Assembly (NCBI RefSeq): GCF_039793925.1
Contig: NZ_JBAMME010000346.1
Span: 12,741 to 76,740 of the forward strand
DNA length: 64,000 bases
Reading direction: 5' to 3'
From: Thermogutta sp039793925
Lineage (GTDB): Bacteria > Planctomycetota > Planctomycetia > Pirellulales > Thermoguttaceae
The first letter of the stretch is position 1. Each line of letters opens with the position of its first letter. The notes below the pieces were generated by a model, which was not told the DNA's origin, made no database searches, and saw only the letters and a program-made list of their open reading frames with translations. Position numbers and translations under genes: made by a program. Below are positions 18,546 to 27,791 of the stretch, piece after piece.

Positions 18546-21373
18546 GATCTCTCTTTGTGGCGGCGTGTCCGAACAAACTTCAGCAGAGGGGAATGATACC
18601 GATGGCGATGCCGAGCCACGTGGAAGTTCTCACTCAATGGGGGCACAAGCGACAGAGTAATTTTGTGGCGGTGCGACAATATAGCAGAATCGGGGTTTTG
18701 CGTACGTGGCACATCCTGGTACTAACCGCAGCGTTCGCAGCCTGGCACATGTCCCCACTCCTTGCTATTGAGGGCGTATTCAACGGCTCCTTCGAACAGG
18801 ATAACGATCGTGACGGCACTCCAGATGGATGGAGAACGGCCGGTCGAGGGACGATTGTCCAACGTCTGGAGAGGGTACCCCTGCCCGAGGGCGGTTACGC
18901 GGCACGACTTACCTGCACGCAGTTCGAAGGGGGCTTCCCCGACAGTCACGCCATGCTGTGTCAGCTCAATGTGTTGTCGGTGAAACGCGGACAATGGTAT
19001 CGGCTGCGGCTGCGGGCCAAGGCCGAAGAGCTTGTCGCGGGAAGCGTCTCCGTCGCATTGGTCAACTATCGAAATTGGACTCCGACTGGGCTGCAGGAAG
19101 TCTTTTCCCCTACAAGTCAGTGGGAATCCTTCGAGTTTTATTTCCGCGCCACAACTGACCTGCCGGCTGAAGAAAGTCGGTTTCAAATCTACTTTCAAAG
19201 CACTGGCACGCTCTGGCTGGACGACGTGGAGCTGACTCCCGTGCCAGGATTCCGGCCCCAAAGACTTCCGCAGCTCGTCACCACCGGCGACAAAAATTTT
19301 CTTCCCAATAGTAGCTTTGAGCTGGGAGGTTTTGGCTGGGGAAGCCTCGGCCAGGGCAGAACAACCTGGGCCGCCAACCTTTTCCGTCTGGAAGGTGAGC
19401 TTGATGAATCACAGGCGTATCACGGCCACCGCAGTTGGAAACTGACTGTTTCCCACGACAAGCGTTCGCGGATCTACTTTGATTATTTTGATCCCTCCGT
19501 AACAGAAGTTCGGCGGTTTCTCATTGCCCACGAAGGCTGGGTGGCTCTCGAACCCGGAAACACCTACGAGTTCTCGGCAGCGGTGAAAGGGACCCGGCCA
19601 GGGGTTCCTGTTGTGATACAAATCAGACAGGATGATCGCACCCGAACATGGAATTTCCAAGCGGGAAGCCAGTGGCAGCGGTTGACTGTCCGATTTTCAG
19701 CCGAAGGGGCTTATGCATATGGGGCCATTGGGCTGGATGCGAGCAACATCGACGAGGACACCACCCTGTGGGTTGACGCCGTTCAATTCCGACGAGTGTC
19801 AGCTCCAGAAGATTCGCTTTCATACGCCCCGGCTCGATTGGTCGAATCGTGCGTGGTGACCGATCAGCCGGGAAATATTTTCACAGCCCCCGATCGGGGT
19901 TTGACCCTTCGCCTGCGTGCCTACAACGCAGATTCTAAAGCTCATCGGCTGCGTGGAAAGCTTTCGATCGATGACTACCGCGACCGCACAGTTCACACAG
20001 AAACCGTGGCTGTGGATATCCCGCCCGATACATGCGTGGAAAAGGTCTTCGATAGCCTCCTCGTCGGTAAGAAAGGCTTTTTCCGCATCACCTGGCAGCC
20101 GGAAGGGGAAATAAGCCAAGTGTTGCGGGCAGCACTTATCGAACCGTATCGCGAACAGGATAGTGCCTTTGGAATGAATCACGCCTTTCCGGTAGATTTC
20201 CTGATTCCGCTGGCCCATCAGGCCGGGTTGCGGTGGTGGCGGGATTGGTCGTGTCAGTGGCGGCTTATCCAATCTGCCCCAGACGCTCCGTTCGACTTTG
20301 CCATTCCCGACCAGCAAATCGACCGTGTGCTGGCACTCAACGGAGAGGTTCTTATGCTCCTCCCCTTCCCTGCTACTCCGTGGGCCGCAGCCGCCGATTT
20401 AGAGCGCATCGCACAAGAAGCCCAATCGAATTCCTACCTCAAGGAACGTCTCGTGATCGCTCAGAAACCCAAAAACATCTCGGCCTTTGGGGCGTATGTT
20501 CGCGCCGCCATGACGCACTACCGGAACCGTTTGCGCTGTATTGAAATCCTGAACGAACCGCTGTTCACAAGTTATGCCCTGCCCAATTCCTACGGGTGGA
20601 ATGTTTTCGACTACATCGACTTACTGCGATCGGCGTACCGGGCAGCGAAAGAGGTCGATCCAGATTGTGTGGTCGTGGGTGGGATCGCTGCGCCGCCCGA
20701 ATCCCGCTGGGTTCGCGATTTCATTGAAGCCGGTGGCCTCGCGTGGTGCGACGTGATGAATCTCCACCTCTATCCGCACCGGGGATCGCCGGACACTTAC
20801 GAAGAAGCCTTCCTTCGCTGCCGCGACATGATGCGTCAGGCAGGTTTTGCGAGCAAGCCAATCTGGGTTACCGAGATCGGGTGCTACGCGGATGACGATC
20901 CACCATTGCTTCCATTTCGGGTGGGGGATGACGCCATGAACCGAAGCCTGCGCCCCAGCGAGTGGCGGGCATCCATCGATCTGGTCAAATTCGCCGCCGT
21001 GATGGGCGCAGCGGGAGTAACAAAAATCTTTTATCATGCGGGCACGTGCGGATCACTGAACGAAAACACCGCGGGAAACATCTTTTTCGAGTATGGCGGT
21101 TGTCCGCGGAAAATGTATGCCGCTCAGGCTGCCCTGGCGCAGTTCCTCAGCCCCGATCTGGTATTTCAGGAAAAAGAAACCTGGCATCCCTCCCTCCAGG
21201 TTTATCGTTTCCAAAGCCGGGGACGGGAAGTTGTCATTCTGTGGGCTAAAAAGCCCATGAAGTGGCAGGTGCCGGCACTTTACGAGGCCTTCGACCTAAT
21301 GGGAAATCGCCTTGCCTTCTCGGAATTGACACTGGATGATGAGCCGCTCTATCTTGTTCGAAAAGGACCTTGA
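18542..21373 (+). CDS. Secreted glycosidase-like protein with two carbohydrate-binding-type modules
   Basis: A 943-residue protein. A signal segment lies near residues 52-78. Two beta-sandwich modules follow, both opening with the CBM4/9-like pattern: one from NGSFEQDNDRDGTPDGW and one from NSSFELGGFGWG, each ending in LWxDxVxxxxV. The last 400 residues form a TIM-barrel glycosidase of clan GH-A type. A Glu in IEILNEPLF (E672) would be the acid/base and a Glu in IWVTEIGCY (E778) the nucleophile. Substrate and family number cannot be fixed by eye. The start overlaps the pcm stop; ATGs at 18593 and 18602 (GAGGGG upstream) are alternatives. The stop overlaps the next gene. Confidence 0.82.
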   Translation: MRSLFVAACPNKLQQRGMIPMAMPSHVEVLTQWGHKRQSNFVAVRQYSRIGVLRTWHILVLTAAFAAWHMSPLLAIEGVFNGSFEQDNDRDGTPDGWRTAGRGTIVQRLERVPLPEGGYAARLTCTQFEGGFPDSHAMLCQLNVLSVKRGQWYRLRLRAKAEELVAGSVSVALVNYRNWTPTGLQEVFSPTSQWESFEFYFRATTDLPAEESRFQIYFQSTGTLWLDDVELTPVPGFRPQRLPQLVTTGDKNFLPNSSFELGGFGWGSLGQGRTTWAANLFRLEGELDESQAYHGHRSWKLTVSHDKRSRIYFDYFDPSVTEVRRFLIAHEGWVALEPGNTYEFSAAVKGTRPGVPVVIQIRQDDRTRTWNFQAGSQWQRLTVRFSAEGAYAYGAIGLDASNIDEDTTLWVDAVQFRRVSAPEDSLSYAPARLVESCVVTDQPGNIFTAPDRGLTLRLRAYNADSKAHRLRGKLSIDDYRDRTVHTETVAVDIPPDTCVEKVFDSLLVGKKGFFRITWQPEGEISQVLRAALIEPYREQDSAFGMNHAFPVDFLIPLAHQAGLRWWRDWSCQWRLIQSAPDAPFDFAIPDQQIDRVLALNGEVLMLLPFPATPWAAAADLERIAQEAQSNSYLKERLVIAQKPKNISAFGAYVRAAMTHYRNRLRCIEILNEPLFTSYALPNSYGWNVFDYIDLLRSAYRAAKEVDPDCVVVGGIAAPPESRWVRDFIEAGGLAWCDVMNLHLYPHRGSPDTYEEAFLRCRDMMRQAGFASKPIWVTEIGCYADDDPPLLPFRVGDDAMNRSLRPSEWRASIDLVKFAAVMGAAGVTKIFYHAGTCGSLNENTAGNIFFEYGGCPRKMYAAQAALAQFLSPDLVFQEKETWHPSLQVYRFQSRGREVVILWAKKPMKWQVPALYEAFDLMGNRLAFSELTLDDEPLYLVRKGP

Positions 21374-24300
21374 AACCCTTCCTCTGCTTCGATACCCACA
21401 CGGCAGCAAATATGGCGAAAACAAGTGGCAGCAGCGCACAGGCGACGGCTCCAAAAAATGTGATCATTCGGGCAAGCGCCGGGTCAGGAAAAACCTATCA
21501 ACTCACCAATCGCTTGCTCGCGCTTCTGTTTGCCGGAACTCCGATAGAAAGCATCCTTGCCACCACGTTCAGCAGAAAAGCTGCTGGTGAGATCCTCGAT
21601 CGGCTGATGTCGCGGCTGGCAAAAGCGGCCCAGGATACCAAACAGTGCGAGGAATTGAGCAATGCGATCGGGGTAGACGTTACTCCGCAGGAATGCCTCG
21701 CCATTCTTCGCAAAATCATCAAGTATTTCCACCACGTCCAAATTCGGACACTGGACAGTTGTTTCGTTCGCGCGGCACAAGCGCTGAATTTTGAGCTGGG
21801 ACTCTGGCCAGATTGGCAGATCGATGAAGGAGACCAAACGGAACGCATCAATCGGATTATCCTTGCGGAAATCCTCCATCAGCGGGATCAGGTACGCCAG
21901 TGGATGCAATTCCTCTTCAAAGGGCAAGCGGTCCGGACAATCACCGCCCAGCTTCGCGATATTATCACGGCGTATTACGAAAATGTGTTTCTGGAAGCGG
22001 AACCAAAGGCCTGGGAAGCCGTTCACAAACGGCCGACTCTCTCTTCCAGTGAGCTGACAAACGCCTTAGACCAGCTTAGAGAACTCTCTGCCCGGGATTA
22101 TAAGACTTCCCTGCGCGACGCACTGGCGTCCGATCTCGAGCGAGCTTCCAGCGAGAATTGGGAAGAATTTCTGAAACGCGGGATCGCAGCAAAGGTCGCT
22201 ATCGGAGAAAACTGTTACAAACGGGTACCCATTCCCCCCGAGCTTAAAAAGTGCTACCAACCCCTGGTTGATCACGCGAAAGCTGTTATCCTCAACCGGC
22301 TGGTAGACCAGACACTCGCCACGTACAAACTGCTGCACGAGTTCCACCAGCGTTACACAACAGCATTGCGTGACCGGGGAATCCTCCGTTTCAGCGACGT
22401 GGCACGGCTGTTGCATAACTTTTTGCAAGCCAACGGCTCCGCAGGGCTTTCCCTTTGGCAGCGAAGGCTCGGTTGGCGAATCCGCCATCTGCTTTTGGAC
22501 GAATTCCAGGACACGTCGGCTGTGCAGTGGGCTGTTCTGGCGCCTTTCGCCAAGGAGGTGTGCCAATCGCAGGACGGTTCGTTCTTCTGCGTTGGTGACG
22601 TGAAGCAATCCATTTATGGCTGGCGGGGTAGTGAACCGGGAATCTTCGCACGTATCGAATCCGAGTTACCCCACGTGGATGTCCAAAATCTGGACATCAC
22701 GTGGCGGTCGAGCCCGATTATTGTGGATGTCGTCAACCGTGTCTTCTCGACACTCACGGAGAACCCTGTCATCACCCGCCAGGATAACCTGCCTTTCTGG
22801 CGGCGAGCTGCGGAAACCTGGGTGTTGCAGTTCAGCGCGCACCACACCACGCGTGCCGAGTACCCCGGTTACTGCTGCGTGGTGGTTCGCCAAAAAGGCG
22901 GTCAGTCCGAGGAAGATGAAACGGACGGCGAGGACGCGACTCCTGCGGATCCGATTCTAGTGGAATGGATTGGAGAGGTTTATCAGGCGCCGAGTAAGCC
23001 CACTATCGGTGTCCTCGTGCGCACGAACGCGGCCATCGACCCGATTGTTGCGGCCTTGCGGGGGGCGGGGTTCGAGGTCAGTCAGGAGGGGCGTAATCCC
23101 GTCACCACCGCCGTTTCTGTGCAACTCGTTCTGAACGTCCTGCGGATTGCTGATCATCCCGGTGATACCGCAGCCGCCTTCCGGCTGGGTCATTCACCGC
23201 TGGCTTCCCTCTTGGACTGGAACGAGTTTCCCCAGTGGGATGCACCGACGCGGCTTGAAAAGTCGCTCGAAACATCTCATCGACTGCGGGAGCGTCTGCT
23301 GGACGAAGGTTACGGTAAAGTAATCCGCGAGTTTGCCAACGCGATCAGCGAACATACCCCCCGCGAAGAACACTTGTGGCTGGAAAAACTCGTGGAATTG
23401 GCCCACCTCTATGACAAGCAAAGGACCCTCCGGGCAGACGACTTTATCAGATGGCTGGAACATCAACAGGTGGCTGATCCGCAACTCACCCGCATCCGCG
23501 TGATGACCGTCCACGGCGCCAAAGGCCTGCAATTTGATGCCGTCTTTCTGCCCGACCTGGATGAGCCTGTGGGCCGCCGCACAGGCCATCTTGTCTACGC
23601 TCGACCATCTCCCGGTCAACCCATCGATTGGGTGTTACGGGGCATCAACCAGGAACTCATCAAGGCCAATGTTTTTGAATCTGACCTGGTCGAGCGCTAC
23701 TATACGTTTCAACAGCGATGTGTAGAGGAAGATTTTTCACTGCTGTACGTGGCCATGACACGCGCGGTCCACGGTCTTTACATATTCGTGTCGCCGACCG
23801 GCTCGGGCCGTTGGGGCCCGCCTAAAACGCTGGCCAGCATCGTGTGGAATGGGCTGCAGACGCCTGCTCCCCAAACTCCGGGCGATATTTTGTTTGAGCA
23901 CGGCCAGCGCGACTGGTTCAACCGGTGCCCGACCAGTGTCTCCCCCCCACCAATGCGAGACGACACAACCCCAACTCTTTCTCCCCTGCGAAGCCACCCT
24001 GGGCGTCTTCGCCGATCCATTCCGTGGCGGACGCCCCACGAAATGGAGGGAACCGGAATTTCTGCGGATGTCGTGCTGCGATTTCAACCCGTCCGATCTC
24101 TTGCGAAGGGAAGTGTGTGGCACATGTGGTTTTCCCGGGTTCGCTGGCTCGATCAACAGGGAATCCCCTCTCGCGAAGAATTGCGAAAAACGTTGGCCCT
24201 TTATCCCGAACTGTCCGAAGCCTTCGAAACACTCTATCGCGAATTCGTGGAAATGCTCGGCAGGCCCAACATCAAACGGGTCCTCAGTCTTGTGGAATAC

Positions 24301-24660
24301 CAAAGAGCAAACCCGTCTGGATACCGTGTGCCCGCACAGTTGGCGAACGACCTAGCGAATCCACGATGGGAAGTTTTTTTGGAACAGCCGTTCGTGGTTG
24401 ATGCGGCGGGGGCTTTTTGCCGCGGTCAATTTGACCGGATTGTCGTTCTCTTTGATGGACACCAGCCGATCGCGGCTGATGTGATCGATTTCAAGACGGA
24501 CGAGATCACTCTGGACCAGCTTGCCGGTCGTGTACAATTCTATCGGTCTCAGCTTGTCATGTATCGGGAGGCGGCCGCACGCTGGTTGCATGTGCCGGAA
24601 GAACGTGTGTCGGCACGTCTGGTGTTCACGCAACCGGGCGAGGTCATTCGTGTCGTTTAG
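21370..24660 (+). CDS. AddA/RecB-like UvrD-type helicase with C-terminal nuclease domain
   Basis: A 1096-residue enzyme of the double-strand-break processing type. Walker A is ASAGSGKT (35-42). The Walker B/DEAD-like motif is LLLDEFQDTS (D377-D381), followed by GDVKQSIYGWRG. Motif V/VI regions are RIRVMTVHGAKGLQFDAVFLP and LLYVAMTRAVHGLYI. The C terminus carries a PD-(D/E)xK nuclease core with VIDFKTDE (D1040, K1042) and QLVMYREA. No AddB/RexB partner is visible. The TTG start overlaps the previous stop (TTGA), with AAGGA just before it; ATG 21412 would shorten it by 14 residues and still keep Walker A. Confidence 0.9.
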   Translation: MKPFLCFDTHTAANMAKTSGSSAQATAPKNVIIRASAGSGKTYQLTNRLLALLFAGTPIESILATTFSRKAAGEILDRLMSRLAKAAQDTKQCEELSNAIGVDVTPQECLAILRKIIKYFHHVQIRTLDSCFVRAAQALNFELGLWPDWQIDEGDQTERINRIILAEILHQRDQVRQWMQFLFKGQAVRTITAQLRDIITAYYENVFLEAEPKAWEAVHKRPTLSSSELTNALDQLRELSARDYKTSLRDALASDLERASSENWEEFLKRGIAAKVAIGENCYKRVPIPPELKKCYQPLVDHAKAVILNRLVDQTLATYKLLHEFHQRYTTALRDRGILRFSDVARLLHNFLQANGSAGLSLWQRRLGWRIRHLLLDEFQDTSAVQWAVLAPFAKEVCQSQDGSFFCVGDVKQSIYGWRGSEPGIFARIESELPHVDVQNLDITWRSSPIIVDVVNRVFSTLTENPVITRQDNLPFWRRAAETWVLQFSAHHTTRAEYPGYCCVVVRQKGGQSEEDETDGEDATPADPILVEWIGEVYQAPSKPTIGVLVRTNAAIDPIVAALRGAGFEVSQEGRNPVTTAVSVQLVLNVLRIADHPGDTAAAFRLGHSPLASLLDWNEFPQWDAPTRLEKSLETSHRLRERLLDEGYGKVIREFANAISEHTPREEHLWLEKLVELAHLYDKQRTLRADDFIRWLEHQQVADPQLTRIRVMTVHGAKGLQFDAVFLPDLDEPVGRRTGHLVYARPSPGQPIDWVLRGINQELIKANVFESDLVERYYTFQQRCVEEDFSLLYVAMTRAVHGLYIFVSPTGSGRWGPPKTLASIVWNGLQTPAPQTPGDILFEHGQRDWFNRCPTSVSPPPMRDDTTPTLSPLRSHPGRLRRSIPWRTPHEMEGTGISADVVLRFQPVRSLAKGSVWHMWFSRVRWLDQQGIPSREELRKTLALYPELSEAFETLYREFVEMLGRPNIKRVLSLVEYQRANPSGYRVPAQLANDLANPRWEVFLEQPFVVDAAGAFCRGQFDRIVVLFDGHQPIAADVIDFKTDEITLDQLAGRVQFYRSQLVMYREAAARWLHVPEERVSARLVFTQPGEVIRVV

Positions 24661-24920
24661 AGAAGGCCGACAAGACCGTTCATCAAGAAAAAAGATCATG
24701 GCAGACCGGTCCTTCGATCTGCCATGATCTTCATCCTGAAATCGGGGACATCGGCAGGCATCCCGCCTCCCGGCAGGTTACTTCTTGTATCGGCTAACGC
24801 GGCGAATTTCTCCAGCCAAAAATTTATTCGCCTTCGATTCATCAGTCGTTCGACCTAGGCCACCTGGTACTTCGCCCATAGGTCAGCGACCACGAGAAAA
24901 CGGGACCACATCTTATGCAG
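24661..24920. other. Convergent intergenic region
   Basis: Between the AddA-like gene and the small Cys-rich gene on the other strand. It contains the strong hairpin at 24692-24731. No gene seen. Confidence 0.6.
24685..24731 (-). terminator. Terminator for the Cys-rich gene (minus strand)
   Basis: A perfect 14-bp stem, AAGATCATGGCAGA (24692-24705) against TCTGCCATGATCTT (24718-24731), with a 12-base loop. Read on the minus strand it is followed by six T (the A run at 24688-24693). Plus-strand transcripts from the helicase gene would also form the stem but have no T tract, so function there is less sure. Confidence 0.82.
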
Positions 24921-25244
24921 CTACTCCCCTGCCCCTCCATCAAATTTGCCAGGAGAGGTGGGAGTGCAGCCACATGCTGCGAAACGCTCCCAGCCCCTCA
25001 TAGGCCTTGCCACTTCCCACCGGTGACATGCCCGGACTTTTTTCATCTCACAGTAGCCCGCCCAAACCTGGCTACAGCAGGTCGGGGTGAATTCACAGCA
25101 CCCCTGCTGATAACCGAGCACCGCATAAGAGGGCGTACAACACGCAGGAGCGCCCAGATCTTTGGCAGGGGATTGGGCCCATACCGGCACCGCCGCGAAA
25201 AGCGAGAGAATCATCACAAACATTAAACTCCGAAAAACACGCAT
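24921..25244 (-). CDS. Small secreted Cys-rich protein
   Basis: A 107-residue protein with a clean signal peptide (MRVFRSLMFVMILSLFAAVPVWA, cut before QSPA). The mature 84 residues hold eleven Cys, including three CC pairs (ACCT, GCCE, TCCS), then GYCEMKK, ACH and ACGC, with several aromatic residues between. The spacing is dense enough for a disulfide-locked fold or a metal site. I know no family for it. Start ATG 25244 has GGGGA eight bases before it; an upstream ATG at 25274 would add ten residues in front of the signal. A terminator lies about 200 bases downstream. It is the last gene of the minus-strand cluster but separated from the kinase by about 230 bases. Confidence 0.72.
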   Translation of the reverse strand: MRVFRSLMFVMILSLFAAVPVWAQSPAKDLGAPACCTPSYAVLGYQQGCCEFTPTCCSQVWAGYCEMKKVRACHRWEVARPMRGWERFAACGCTPTSPGKFDGGAGE

Positions 25245-25470
25245 TTTTGCAGTCCCCATTTCTTGTGCGGACACTTTGCCAGAGTTGTCGCGTACGATTA
25301 CGACAACCGTTTGCCTTATTCGTTATCGTCGTAAAAGCAGGGTCCTGTTACGGGAGGCAATTTCTGCCCGCAGGACGCACATGGTCGGCAATGTTTCCGC
25401 CCTCATATCGGGGTCAAGGTGATACTCGAAACCAGCCTTTCAATGAACAGGCGACGGACAAGTTAGCACA

Positions 25471-26485
25471 TTACGCTATGACCTGCGGTCGGATGACTTC
25501 GCAGTGAATGGTGGCCATCTCGACCTTGAGCTTCTGAAAAGTGGCGTCATCCGGGCAAAGTCCCACGATTGCGCCACCCGAACCGGCAAACTTGGCGGGG
25601 ACGCCCACTTTGCGTGCCCGTTCGACCATCTCGATGTGCTCCGGCGCCAGTTTCAATATCGANNNNNNNNNNGGAAAGAGATTGGGCGACCTTCGGGAAG
25701 CTGATGGACGCCCAATCTCTTTCCAATAGGGCCTGGCGTCCCTGTTGAGCGAGATCCGCGAATTTCTGCATGGCTTCAACAACGGCAGGTTCTCCGCGGA
25801 GGTAGCGCCCGCGAAGATCATTGTGGATGACCTCCGTAGGCTCGGCAATGGCCGTGTTGTACGCCAGGTAAAGCGGTGGCAGATAGGCGAGATCTAAAGG
25901 CTCATAAACTCCGCAGTTGTAACCGTGGATATTCTCCATTTTGTCTCGGCTGAAATCCATAAATACCAGCCCTTCATAAACCTGAATGACACGATCCTGG
26001 AGCCCTCCAGCGATGCCGAGCTCCTCGGTTTCGACGGCAAGGGCCAGCGACGGTTGCACCCGTTGTGGAATCTGCACGCCATAAAAATCCATGAGACACC
26101 GCAGGACCGCGACGATGATGGCACTCGATCCGGCCAGCCCCACTTGCCTCGGTATCGTGCTGTAATAGCGGATGGAAAAATTCTTTTCGTGAAGCTTGAT
26201 CCCCTGGGCCTGGCAGTATTCGACAAATTTTTTGATTGTCGCCTTCACCAGGCGAATTCCGCCATAGTAGCCGTGAAGACGGACGTCCCGAGCCAGATCA
26301 TAGATACTATCAAATCGACTGCGGTCTTCCTGACTGAGAACTAGCTCCACCTGATCCCATTCATAAAGGACGGCCTCCGCAAAAAAATTCCGCACAATCA
26401 CAGAGATGGTTTTTCCGTAATAACCGTCTGAGGGATTTCCCAGCAGACCTGCCCGAGCGTAGGCACGCCGTTTGATAATGATCAT
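25471..26485 (-). CDS. Glucuronokinase-like GHMP kinase, interrupted by a scaffold gap
   Basis: The N half opens with ARAGLLGNPSDGYYGKTISV, has the GHMP phosphate-binding motif RQVGLAGSSAIIVAVL and IAGGLQDRVIQVYEGLVFMDF, all closely matching plant glucuronokinase as I remember it. The C half lies in another frame across ten N (25663-25672) and carries EMVERARKVGVPAKFAGSGGAIV, the third GHMP motif. The gene is almost certainly intact in the organism; the frame change comes from the arbitrary gap length. Plant enzymes phosphorylate D-glucuronate at C1. The start is ATG 26485, 22 bases after the stop of a GalU-type gene, so they form one unit. Other sugar kinases of the same clan remain possible. 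Confidence 0.82.
25663..25672. other. Scaffold gap (10 N) inside the GHMP kinase gene
   Basis: The reading frame differs on the two sides. The segment expected here in relatives (an LMNxNFDLRR-type motif) is missing, so some coding sequence is absent from the assembly. Confidence 0.97.
25673..25724. repeat. Perfect 16-bp inverted repeat touching the gap
   Basis: GGAAAGAGATTGGGCG (25673-25688) and CGCCCAATCTCTTTCC (25709-25724) are exact reverse complements with a 20-base loop. The left arm ends exactly at the N run. This looks like a fold-back artefact at a contig end rather than real coding sequence. Confidence 0.85.
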
Positions 26486-26507
26486 AGCTGACACCGTTGA
26501 CCTAACC

Positions 26508-27446
26508 TCATTCTCTCCCCTGCCCTGCCCTGGTCCTTTCTTGTGCTTCGAGCATTCGTTGCAAAAATTCTCGCAATCCCGGTCCGCATTCCTCGTCGGC
26601 CAGGGCGAACTCCAAAAACGCCCGAAAATAGCTATCAAAATTGCCGATGTCAAACCGGCGTTCGTCTGGCGGTAGGCGAATTCCGAGCACCTTTCCGCCC
26701 GCTTCTATCATTCGCTGGATGGCATCCGTGAGCTGGATTTCCTCTCCTTTGCCGGGCGGCGTTCGGCGAAGATGCTCGAAAATCGCCGGTCGAAATACGT
26801 ACCGGGCGGCCACCGCCAAACAGCTTGGTGCGTCCTGCGGGGTCGGTTTTTCGATGATCCCTGCCAGTTGAAAATACTCGTTCCCATTTTCCAGATCATT
26901 CCCCACAGGCTGCGCGATTCCATAATGGACCACGTCCTCCCGGGGAACAGTCTCAAACGCGATGACTGCGTCCGCCGACTCCGCCTCGAACAGCGTGATC
27001 ATCCGACGCACCACATCCGATTGGGCTTGAAGCCCAATAATCGAATCCCCAAGGGCCACGACAAACGGCTGGTTCTGAACCATAGGTGCGGAACACAGGA
27101 CCGCGTGACCCAACCCCAATTGCCGCCTTTGCCTGGTGTAGAAATAATCCACCTCGGCGCGCTCGAACGACAACTCTTTGAGCAGGTCTTCTTTGCCGGT
27201 TTCCCGCAGCATCTGGATGAGCTCGGGGTTGAGGTCGAAGTGGTTTTCGATTGCCGTTTTTCCAGGACCGGTAATGAACAAGAATCGTTTGATTCCGCAC
27301 CGAACAAGTTCCTCCACCACGTACTGAACGACCGGCTTTCGTCCGACAGGGAGCATCTCCTTCGGCTGACTCTTGGTCAGCGGAAGCAGCCGGGTACCCC
27401 GTCCCGCCACGGGGACAACAGCAAGATCGACAGTGGAACTTGGCAT
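26508..27446 (-). CDS. galU: UTP-glucose-1-phosphate uridylyltransferase (GalU type)
   Basis: A 312-residue nucleotidyltransferase that joins UTP and a sugar 1-phosphate to give a UDP-sugar and pyrophosphate. Landmarks: the N-terminal nucleotide-binding AVVPVAGRGTRLLPLTKSQPKEMLPV, VEELVRCGIKRFLFIT, the GLGHAVLCSAP loop, FVVALGDSII with the metal Asp, and GIIEKP. The C-terminal RRFDIGNFDSYFRAFLEFA is typical of bacterial GalU. The start is ATG 27446 with AAGGAG about 12 bases upstream. It is followed after 22 bases by the glucuronokinase-like gene, so it may act on glucuronate 1-phosphate as well as, or instead of, glucose 1-phosphate. That is inference from position. Confidence 0.93.
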   Translation of the reverse strand: MPSSTVDLAVVPVAGRGTRLLPLTKSQPKEMLPVGRKPVVQYVVEELVRCGIKRFLFITGPGKTAIENHFDLNPELIQMLRETGKEDLLKELSFERAEVDYFYTRQRRQLGLGHAVLCSAPMVQNQPFVVALGDSIIGLQAQSDVVRRMITLFEAESADAVIAFETVPREDVVHYGIAQPVGNDLENGNEYFQLAGIIEKPTPQDAPSCLAVAARYVFRPAIFEHLRRTPPGKGEEIQLTDAIQRMIEAGGKVLGIRLPPDERRFDIGNFDSYFRAFLEFALADEECGPGLREFLQRMLEAQERTRAGQGRE

Positions 27447-27791
27447 CGCTCTGAAACTCTCCTTAAACGACCGACTCCCTCAGCTCCGCAATAAAGATCC
27501 GGACAGAAAATCTCCCCGCAGCCCTTGATGGCCCTTCCCCAAACTATAGCTTTTTTGAGACGTTTAGGAACTCCGGTCCGATCCCAGAGGCGATGAACCC
27601 TTCTGTCGCACAGCTCGGACCAGTTTTATCGTGAGGACGGGCTTGTATAGGAGCCGACCCCGGCCGGACAGCCCAAGCCGAGGCACCACGATTGCCCAAA
27701 AATGGGAGGCGTTTCAGGCTGGCACTGCAGAGAACCGGAATTCTCAGTAGCGGGGAAGGAGAAAAGACCGTTGTTTTTCGACCGTTATTTC
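27447..27791. other. Intergenic region upstream of galU
   Basis: About 345 bases between the small conserved gene and galU on the minus strand. It probably holds the galU promoter. I see no gene or strong hairpin. Confidence 0.5.

Noticed and set aside
25471..26485. Real frameshift or pseudogene in the GHMP kinase
   Set aside because: The change of frame falls exactly at ten N of unknown true length, and both halves keep their motifs.
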